36,381 bases of DNA from a bacterium. Its GTDB lineage: Bacteria > Spirochaetota > UBA4802 > UBA5550. Position 1 is the first letter of the stretch. Every line of letters begins with the position of its first letter. Below the pieces are notes generated by a model. That model had not been told where the DNA came from. It ran no database searches and saw only the letters and a list, made by a program, of their open reading frames with translations. Positions 16,504-23,014 of this stretch are shown piece after piece. The DNA lies in the NCBI GenBank assembly GCA_024224995.1, contig JAAENB010000731.1:1-36381 (forward strand), given 5' to 3'. The translations under genes and the position numbers were made by a program.

Positions 16504-18521
16504 TTGCAACAACTCCCCTTGCTTGTTTCCGCGCCGTCTTTAGCTGAAGAGATGCCGCAATCTTCAAACAGCCCAAAATGTTCGGAATAATCTCCAATAA
16601 TTTCAAAATACCGGCCAAATCTCGTCTCCCGGATCATTTTTTCCGTGTTGCCGCAAACCCGTTCCGGCTTATTTTTATAAAAAGTATGCTCATTATCAAG
16701 TTCAAATTTAAAAGGAGAATAAGGAATTCCGCCCCGGTAAATAACCACGTGCCCGTAATCTTCGCACGCGTCTTCAAGCCCCTCAAGCTTCCAGAGCCGG
16801 TACGTAATTGAATAAAATGTGATATTCTCTACCAGGGCTTCAATTTCGGGATTGCTGATCGTTATTATTTCCCTGCTCATTATCCGGGGATCGGTAAAAC
16901 CGGTTTTACGGGCAAGCCGTTCAAAATCCTTATAATAGAGAGCTCCGCCCAGGCATTCGCCATAGAGGATCTCGTTTTTGGCAATGGACTCGGGAATACG
17001 CCTGTCGGCATAGACATCGGAAAAATAGAATTCGCCGCCGAATTTAAGCGAGCTATAGATCTGCTCCAGGACAGTTCCTTTGTTCTCCGCCAGGTTTATT
17101 ACGCAGTTCGATATTGCCAGGTCAAAGGATTCATTGCTGAAATGGCGGTTTATTGATTCCATATAATCATGGATAAAACTCACGTTTTTTTGCGAATAAC
17201 CGAATATCTCCATTTGTTCGTCCTGGTATTTTTGAGCGACAGAGACCTGGTTTTTGGTCATGTCAATACCGTGGGCAAAACCCTTTTCACCAACAAGCTG
17301 CGAAAGGATGTACACATCCCTGCCCGTGCCGCAGCCCACATCAAGAGTAGTGAGCCCGTTCAGCGCAAGGGGAATGGGAGAACCGCAGCCGTAATATTTT
17401 ATTACGATCTCATCGGAAATATATTTAATACTGTTTTTTACGTAATCGGGAAGGGCGTCTGTAGTACAGCAGGCATTGGTTTGCAGGTCCCTTGAGGATT
17501 GCAGGGTCTCTCCGTAATAGTTTTGAACGCTGGATTTAACATCGCTAATAGTAGTAGAGAGTTCATCAAAAGAAAAGCGGGCCGAACCCGCGCCGGTTCT
17601 ATTTTCGGCGTTCAGGAGCGCGCCCCGGCAGCTGCTTCCCTGGTTTACCGTACAGGCATAGCAGTAGTCATCAAAAACGATCCCGGGCTTGAAATTATCA
17701 AAATTAATTTCCCAGAATTTTTTATCTTCATATCCCCTGATGCGGGTGTTGGTCGCCAGGTTGAAATCACAATCATAAATATAGCCCTCGTAATCAATGG
17801 AGATAAGGGAACGGCACATAACCCGTTCCAGTGTGGCCGGGTTAAAATTTTTTTTTAAGTGCTGCTGGTAGCTGTCCAGGGTCCCTTCTTTTTCGAGCTG
17901 TTTTCTAAAACGCTTAATGGGAACATTTACAATGCTGATAAATTTATTAAATTCAATATCAAACTTTTCTTTAAGTACTTTCCGGTAGTTTTTTTCGAGT
18001 TGTGAAAGATCATCAGGGAGATAATCGCCCGTGGGATTATACACAAGATCAACAAACAAGCCGCGTTCACGCAGCTTTTTAAGGATATTGAGGCTTCGTT
18101 CAAAAACACCGTTCCCTCTCTGCGTATTGGTAGTTTTTTCAAAGGGAGAAGGAAGAGAGCCGATAATTTCAACGGAATGGAGCTTTAAAAACTCCATCAT
18201 ATCCCGGTATTCCGGAAGATCAAAGGCAACCAGGTTCGTTCGAAGAATGAGCTCCATGTTTCCGGAGAGGGATTCAATGAAGTATGGAAACACAGGATTG
18301 AGAATGGGCTCACCACCGGTAAATTCTACGGTTTTGATCCCCGAAGCCAGCAGGGTTTCGACAATTTTTTGAGCGGTTTCTGCGTTCATATTTTTAATTC
18401 CCGCGGGAGAAGCATCGACATGGCAATGCTTGCACGCCAGGTTGCACAGGTTTCCCAGGTTTATTTGAACTATTTCAATCGTTGTCTTTTGAAATGCTTC
18501 CCGGTCCCAGAAGTTATTCAT
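16500..18521 (-). CDS. ArsS-ArsM fusion: radical SAM enzyme plus arsenite methyltransferase
   Basis: Single 673-residue chain joining two arsenosugar enzymes usually encoded apart. Residues 1-305 are ArsS-like: radical SAM CxxxCxxC (Cys26, Cys30, Cys33), TGGEP (69-72), VYNPTGDYLP, MCRSLISIDYEGYIYDCDFN and the Cys-rich CYACTVNQGSSC (287-298; CYGC is more common). ArsS puts a 5'-deoxyadenosyl group on dimethylarsenic. Residues 328-650 are ArsM-like: VQNYYGETL, DLQTNACC (Cys351/352), YYGCGSPIP, SAM-binding DVGCGTG (394-400), SNCVINL (Cys473), SDVYADRRIP, GECLGGALYY (Cys523) and VCGNT. ArsM methylates arsenite with SAM. The tail ends in GSCCK. No stop or frameshift lies at the joint. The start overlaps the upstream gene by 8 bp. 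Confidence 0.93.
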   Translation of the reverse strand: MNNFWDREAFQKTTIEIVQINLGNLCNLACKHCHVDASPAGIKNMNAETAQKIVETLLASGIKTVEFTGGEPILNPVFPYFIESLSGNMELILRTNLVAFDLPEYRDMMEFLKLHSVEIIGSLPSPFEKTTNTQRGNGVFERSLNILKKLRERGLFVDLVYNPTGDYLPDDLSQLEKNYRKVLKEKFDIEFNKFISIVNVPIKRFRKQLEKEGTLDSYQQHLKKNFNPATLERVMCRSLISIDYEGYIYDCDFNLATNTRIRGYEDKKFWEINFDNFKPGIVFDDYCYACTVNQGSSCRGALLNAENRTGAGSARFSFDELSTTISDVKSSVQNYYGETLQSSRDLQTNACCTTDALPDYVKNSIKYISDEIVIKYYGCGSPIPLALNGLTTLDVGCGTGRDVYILSQLVGEKGFAHGIDMTKNQVSVAQKYQDEQMEIFGYSQKNVSFIHDYMESINRHFSNESFDLAISNCVINLAENKGTVLEQIYSSLKFGGEFYFSDVYADRRIPESIAKNEILYGECLGGALYYKDFERLARKTGFTDPRIMSREIITISNPEIEALVENITFYSITYRLWKLEGLEDACEDYGHVVIYRGGIPYSPFKFELDNEHTFYKNKPERVCGNTEKMIRETRFGRYFEIIGDYSEHFGLFEDCGISSAKDGAETSKGSCCK

Positions 18522-19236
18522 TTTTCCACCCCTTATAATAATGTTTCACCAGACGTTCCGGGGAAGCGCCAAAAAGATAGAGCGCCTCAATTGTCCAGTT
18601 TTTGAAAATAGTATGCCAGGTCCCTTCTTTTTCCCATTTCCTGGAAGAGGTTCTTACCTGTTTGGGAATAATATATATACGGTCTTTTCTCTGTTTGATT
18701 TTTTTCATAAGATCTATATCTTCCATGAGAGGAATAGGGCTGTACCCGCCAATTTCATGAAAGTAATTTTTATTAATAAAGATAGCCTGGTCGCCAAAAG
18801 GAACCCTGGTAAGCCGGTGCTTGATTGAACCCAGGAACCCGGTGAGCCGGTAAACAAGCCTGTTGTTGTCGAGTCCCAGGTCAAAGGAACCCGCGACATA
18901 ATTTCCCGGACGCATAACTTCTTCAATATCGGAAAAGGCGCCTTGCGGCAGCTGCGTATCGGCATGGAGGAAAAGGAGTATGTCACCGGCGGCGGCATGG
19001 GCCCCGGTATTCATTTGCCGGGCTCGTCCTTTTGGGGAAAGGATTTTTTTTACTTCTCTGTGTTGAATGACCTGGGCAGTGCTCCCTTCCGGACATCCAT
19101 CGGCAACAATGATCTCAATATCCTGGTCTTCTTTGAGTTCCGTAAGCGCGTCAATGATCGAGTTTATCGCGTTCATTTCATTAAGAACAGGGATGATGAT
19201 CGATATGGTGAGTCTTTTGTTTTCACTCGCAGTCAT
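18514..19236 (-). CDS. TIGR04283-type arsenosugar glycosyltransferase (family 2)
   Basis: A 240-residue GT-A fold glycosyltransferase of the TIGR04283 family, which co-occurs with ArsS. Motifs: SIIIPVLNE at the N-terminus, IIVADGCPEGST, GRARQMNTGA, LLFLHADTQLP (DxD-like) and a C-terminal YKGW. Cytosolic, probably acting on the ribosyl-arsenical. Start set at ATG 19236 with AGGAG about 6 bases upstream; the frame runs on to 19317, but that part is translated from a G+C-rich hairpin. First gene of the arsenosugar operon, overlapping the ArsS-ArsM start by 8 bp. Its 125-base leader carries two strong hairpins. Confidence 0.9.
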   Translation of the reverse strand: MTASENKRLTISIIIPVLNEMNAINSIIDALTELKEDQDIEIIVADGCPEGSTAQVIQHREVKKILSPKGRARQMNTGAHAAAGDILLFLHADTQLPQGAFSDIEEVMRPGNYVAGSFDLGLDNNRLVYRLTGFLGSIKHRLTRVPFGDQAIFINKNYFHEIGGYSPIPLMEDIDLMKKIKQRKDRIYIIPKQVRTSSRKWEKEGTWHTIFKNWTIEALYLFGASPERLVKHYYKGWKNE

Positions 19237-19278
19237 AATATCTCCTGAAAAGACTGTTGCCGGATGCAGGCGCAGCTG

Positions 19279-19310
19279 GGGGGTTGAGGGGGCGCGCCCC
19301 CTCAACCCCC
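19279..19310. repeat. Perfect 32-bp G+C palindrome in the operon leader
   Basis: Self-complementary arms of 16 bp (19279-19294 and 19295-19310), GGGGGTTGAGGGGGCG and its complement. It lies between the predicted arsenosugar promoter and the first start codon. No T run follows, so it is not a standard terminator. Confidence 0.8.
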
Positions 19311-19317
19311 TACCCAT

Positions 19318-19337
19318 CGCGGCGCGTTAGCGCCGCG
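19318..19337. repeat. GTTA-loop G+C hairpin in the operon leader
   Basis: CGCGGCGC, GTTA loop, GCGCCGCG: perfect 8-bp stem 7 bases from the 32-bp palindrome. Both would be transcribed in the leader of the arsenosugar operon. Confidence 0.8.
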
Positions 19338-19369
19338 TGAACAGTTATAAAAATATATCTGTTACTATA

Positions 19370-19397
19370 AATATAAATTTGTTACCGGGAAAGTCAA
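19370..19397 (-). promoter_or_regulatory. Promoter of the arsenosugar operon
   Basis: Minus strand: TTGACT (19397-19392), 16-bp spacer, TATATT (19375-19370). GTAACA half-sites lie in the spacer (about 19380-19385) and next to the predicted transcription start (19360-19365). Confidence 0.6.
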
Positions 19398-19431
19398 TAT
19401 TAATACAGGAACTTTTGTATTTTTTCTATAT

Positions 19432-19446
19432 TTATAATGATTACAA
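19432..19446. promoter_or_regulatory. 7-1-7 operator-like site upstream of the arsenosugar promoter
   Basis: TTATAAT-G-ATTACAA. It matches 12 of 14 non-central positions of the msrBA site read on the minus strand, and also resembles the Fur/PerR 7-1-7 box. Its centre (19439) is 42 bp upstream of the -35 box edge, exactly as at msrBA. Confidence 0.5.
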
Positions 19447-19499
19447 ATTTGTATTGGATAAAATCTAATGGAATCCACCAGGGATGCTGATGGATGTTG

Positions 19500-21650
19500 T
19501 TAAAAGTCGTAAGCCAGTTTCATGAGAAGTCCGGGGTTGTTCTCTACGAAGTTATGGATGTCTTCGCTTTTCATGGCATATAACGAGACCGGGTCTTTAT
19601 GATAAAAAGTATAATCTGCCGGTTCTTTGTTGTAGACTTTGTGCATGGCCCCAATGAAATCGCCTTTTCTGAGAGTGGCTAAAGTCGCCCCCGATTTATG
19701 AACTTCCACTTCTCCGTCTCTTAGAATATATACGAATTCCAATTTATTTCCTTCCTCAATTAAATAACCCGGGCCTTTTCTCTTAATGGGAATAAATATC
19801 GATTCGAGCCAGGTTTTCTGGGAGGAGGTACAATGCTGAAAGTATTTACTGGTGGAGAGCAGGTTCCAGGTTTCACTGGTACGGATCTTTGCCAGCCGCT
19901 TGAGCGTTGCTTCAAACTCCGTGCCCACGATGAAGTTGAGGAATTTATCTCTCACAATAGTATATAGTATAACATCTGTTTCGGCAAAAACATCTGCTGC
20001 CCGTGTGCCTTCGGTTACCAGGGCTACTTCCCCGAAGTATTCATAGGTCCCGTAGATCTTGTTCTGCGCAAGTCCGCCGCTGTGAACAGAGACATTTCCG
20101 GAATTGATAATATAAAACTTATCGCCCCGTGTTCCTTTTTTTATAATAAGATCTCCTTTACTGTATTTTTTCTCTTCTACAATATCGAGAAATTCCCTGG
20201 CCTTTTCTACTGAGATATCATTAAAAAAGTCGAGGTGTTTGAGCAGGCCAAGTATCTCCTGGGCCTGTTCAAATGGAGGGGATTGGGTGTCGAAATTAAG
20301 GGTATTTTCTATTCCAAAGGTCGCGAGTTTTAGTGAAGTACCTTCAATGAAATCTTTTTTTGATATATGGTAAATAACTGTTTTTTCCTGTATCTCTTTT
20401 GTCAGTGAGTTTAAATAGGTGAGCGGTGTATGGAGCGGCGGTATTCCCGACTCGTGATATATTACTTTTGATTCCCAGGGGAAAGAACTTAATTCTTCAT
20501 ATCGTTCCGCGCTGATTATCCCTTTGTCGTATAATTCCTTGTGGATCTCGGGGTCGTTATTGTGATCCGATGAATAGGCAAAACTCTGGTTCTGGAATTC
20601 CATATTAAAACCGATCGTTGGTATTGAATGGAGGGTGTAAAACATATCGAATTTTCCATTATGAATATAGACGGGCTCGTTTATTTTTACCGGGTGGAAA
20701 TCGAATAGTTTCATGAGATAGGAGATTGGCACATTTGCAAGAGAGGAATACTTTCTCAAAAAACTCATAATAATGGTTTTGGTACTGTAAACCGTAACCC
20801 GTTCTTCTTCCAGTATTTTCTGAAAGGTTCCCGCGTCATGGTCCGCGTGGCAGTGTGTTAGGATTATACTGTCTATGAGCTTGGAATTCACATTGGAATC
20901 CTTAAGCCATTCCGTTGAATCTACCGGCGGATCGACCATTATGCCCCGGTGATTGAGCCATATTATATACCCTGATGTATTATCTTCAGGGTCAAACCCG
21001 TGACTTGGGCCAAGACAGGTTATACTGAAAAGGGGCGGAATGTAGGGGTCGTGAAGCCGTTCGCCGATATTATAGGCCGCTTTATATTCTATTAGAGCGG
21101 GGATCTGGGCTATCTTTTTATCACCCTTACTGATCTTAAAATATTCATCTCCGTCGAAGGTGATGGTAATTCCCTTAAAAGTAAAGCTGTTTTCTTCATT
21201 AAAGAGGCCTGCGGCAAAGAGATCGGATAACTTCAGGTTGTTTCTAAAAAAGTTCATTTCGTGCTTGATTTCGGAAAAATGGCTGTTTTCGCTTCGTATT
21301 TCATAATCAATGGCAATATCCAGATCCTTTGGCCCAAATACCGATTCCTGCAAAACCTTTTTGATCCGTTTATACTGGCTTTTCGTGCAAATAATATAGG
21401 TTTTTCGTTTTTTTATAAAGAAATTAAAGTAAATAGGGAACTCTATATCTGCCACACTGATTCCCCTGTGCCAGTTAAAGAGTTTATTCGGCAGCACAAA
21501 AATCTGGGGCACTCCTTTAGGCAGGAGCATGGTATCTTTTATCGTCTCCGGAGGAGAACCCACCTGTATATATCCAATAGGACTATCAACAAGATACCCG
21601 CCTCTCGGCAGCAGCGTAACAACTCCATCCAGCTCATGTAACGGTTTCAT
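19500..21650 (-). CDS. Metallo-beta-lactamase-fold hydrolase with two cNMP-binding domains
   Basis: A 716-residue cytosolic protein with three parts. Residues 1-195: uncharacterised N-terminal region. Residues about 200-420: MBL-fold hydrolase with THCHADHD (His266, His268, Asp270, His271), His341, Asp362 (SSDHN) and His407, a full two-metal set in the spacing of RNase Z/phosphodiesterase-like members. Residues about 470-590: cyclic-nucleotide-binding domain with FGEVAL (Glu541) and TRAA (Arg550), the canonical cNMP contacts. Residues about 600-716: a second cNMP-type domain lacking these residues. The hydrolase is probably regulated by cAMP or cGMP, or may hydrolyse it. Own promoter; weak ribosome site at ATG 21650. 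Confidence 0.88.
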   Translation of the reverse strand: MKPLHELDGVVTLLPRGGYLVDSPIGYIQVGSPPETIKDTMLLPKGVPQIFVLPNKLFNWHRGISVADIEFPIYFNFFIKKRKTYIICTKSQYKRIKKVLQESVFGPKDLDIAIDYEIRSENSHFSEIKHEMNFFRNNLKLSDLFAAGLFNEENSFTFKGITITFDGDEYFKISKGDKKIAQIPALIEYKAAYNIGERLHDPYIPPLFSITCLGPSHGFDPEDNTSGYIIWLNHRGIMVDPPVDSTEWLKDSNVNSKLIDSIILTHCHADHDAGTFQKILEEERVTVYSTKTIIMSFLRKYSSLANVPISYLMKLFDFHPVKINEPVYIHNGKFDMFYTLHSIPTIGFNMEFQNQSFAYSSDHNNDPEIHKELYDKGIISAERYEELSSFPWESKVIYHESGIPPLHTPLTYLNSLTKEIQEKTVIYHISKKDFIEGTSLKLATFGIENTLNFDTQSPPFEQAQEILGLLKHLDFFNDISVEKAREFLDIVEEKKYSKGDLIIKKGTRGDKFYIINSGNVSVHSGGLAQNKIYGTYEYFGEVALVTEGTRAADVFAETDVILYTIVRDKFLNFIVGTEFEATLKRLAKIRTSETWNLLSTSKYFQHCTSSQKTWLESIFIPIKRKGPGYLIEEGNKLEFVYILRDGEVEVHKSGATLATLRKGDFIGAMHKVYNKEPADYTFYHKDPVSLYAMKSEDIHNFVENNPGLLMKLAYDF

Positions 21651-21701
21651 TGCAGACTATTTACCCTTTATATCATAAAATTTATCCATAATACGATATA
21701 A

Positions 21702-21730
21702 ATCTTACCCCACTCCTTTTCTACTGTCAA
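21702..21730 (-). promoter_or_regulatory. Promoter of the MBL-cNMP gene
   Basis: Minus strand: TTGACA (21730-21725), 17-bp spacer, TAAGAT (21707-21702), about 50 bases upstream of ATG 21650. Confidence 0.65.
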
Positions 21731-21748
21731 TAACTTTGTTACTTTCAG

Positions 21749-22828
21749 TTACTTACTCCGTAATGTATGGCAGACCCTGGCTCCTTTTCCTTTCCGGGCG
21801 TAATAATCCTGGTGATACTCTTCTGCCGGGTAGAACGTCGATGCCGGGACAATTTGCGTAACGGCTTTTTCTTTGAAGACTCCTGAACGGTCAAAAGCAT
21901 CTTTTGATATGCGGGCTTCTTTTTTTTGCTCTTCAGTGTGATAGAAGATTGCCGATCGGTACTGGCTGCCAACATCCGGGCCCTGCCTGTTCAGGGTTGT
22001 TGGATTATGAAGCCTCCAGAAATAGTTCACCAGTTCCAGGTATGAGATTACCGACGGATCGTAGCTGATCTCTATTGCTTCCGCGTGTCCGGTGTCGCCT
22101 CTCGATATACTGTTGTATGTGGGATCACTAAGATCTCCACCGGTATATCCTACTGTTGTATCCACCACACCGTTTAATTCTTTAAAAATCGCTTCCACTC
22201 CCCAGAAACAGCCGGCCGCGAAGGTCGCTGTTGCCAGTTGTTTGTCTCGGGCTTTGGCCTTTTCCTGTTTCTCAAAAAGATCTTTGTGCTTCCCATATCC
22301 CTCTTTTTCCAGGTCTTCAACCGGAATAAACCGGAGGGAGGCTGAATTGATGCAGTACCTGAGCCCTGTCGGTTTTGGCCCGTCTTTAAATACATGGCCT
22401 AAATGTGAGCCGGCTCCGGCGCTTTTTACTTCCACCCGTTCCATGAAAAAGCTCCGGTCGGTCTTTTCCGCGATATTTTTCTTTTCCAGGGGCCTGGTAA
22501 AACTGGGCCACCCGGTGCCGGATTCGAACTTATCCTGGGAACTGAAAAGCACTTCACCCGATACAATATCAACATAAATTCCCGCCCGTTTATTGTTCCA
22601 GTGCTCATTTTGAAAAGCCCGTTCCGTTCCGTTTTCCTGGGTTACCGTATACTGCAGCGGAGTTAGTCTCTTTTTTAGATCTGGTTTATTAAATGATTTC
22701 GGATTATTCATAATAACCTCACTTTTATTATCATCCCTGCTCGAACAGGAATGGAATGCTCCCATTGTACCAATGACAATTATCGATACAAGAGTTATAT
22801 ATACTGTTTTTAATGCTGATTGTAACAT
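21749..22828 (-). CDS. msrBA: Exported MsrB-MsrA methionine sulfoxide reductase fusion
   Basis: Repairs both stereoisomers of methionine sulfoxide in proteins outside the cytoplasm. Residues 1-28 form a signal ending in AFHSC, a probable lipobox with Cys28. MsrB, about 50-175: [16 protein letters not shown] and catalytic Cys159 in [11 protein letters not shown]; the usual resolving Cys is Thr105 and no zinc CxxC pairs are seen. MsrA, about 198-350: catalytic Cys207 in [33 protein letters not shown], with Cys353 as a likely resolving residue. The order is MsrB then MsrA. GAGAGG precedes ATG 22828. A near-consensus promoter and an operator-like site lie upstream. Confidence 0.95.
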   Translation of the reverse strand: MLQSALKTVYITLVSIIVIGTMGAFHSCSSRDDNKSEVIMNNPKSFNKPDLKKRLTPLQYTVTQENGTERAFQNEHWNNKRAGIYVDIVSGEVLFSSQDKFESGTGWPSFTRPLEKKNIAEKTDRSFFMERVEVKSAGAGSHLGHVFKDGPKPTGLRYCINSASLRFIPVEDLEKEGYGKHKDLFEKQEKAKARDKQLATATFAAGCFWGVEAIFKELNGVVDTTVGYTGGDLSDPTYNSISRGDTGHAEAIEISYDPSVISYLELVNYFWRLHNPTTLNRQGPDVGSQYRSAIFYHTEEQKKEARISKDAFDRSGVFKEKAVTQIVPASTFYPAEEYHQDYYARKGKGARVCHTLRSK

Positions 22829-22880
22829 TTTTTACCTCTCTTGCTCTTATGGCATAACAATGAGCTTACCCTGATATATA

Positions 22881-22909
22881 ATTATAATTAATTTTTACAT
22901 AAAAGTCAA
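22881..22909 (-). promoter_or_regulatory. msrBA promoter
   Basis: Minus strand: TTGACT (22909-22904), 17-bp spacer, perfect TATAAT (22886-22881). Confidence 0.8.
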
Positions 22910-22943
22910 TTTTTTGTTGCAAAAAAATGTAATTTTTATATAT

Positions 22944-22958
22944 TTGTAATAGTTACAA
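22944..22958. promoter_or_regulatory. Operator-like inverted repeat upstream of msrBA
   Basis: TTGTAAT-A-GTTACAA; minus strand TTGTAAC-T-ATTACAA. Same core as the perfect repeat at the cydA promoter (CTGTAAC-G-ATTACAG). Centred 42 bp upstream of the -35 edge, suggesting an activator position. Confidence 0.6.
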
Positions 22959-23014
22959 TTTTAATATGAAAATAGGGCAGGGAGCAAGGGAAAAGCAAGA
23001 AATTTTCGTAGATA

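Noticed and set aside
17169..17858. Plus-strand frames opposite the ArsS-ArsM gene
   Set aside because: Shadows of the coding strand, without start signals or domains.
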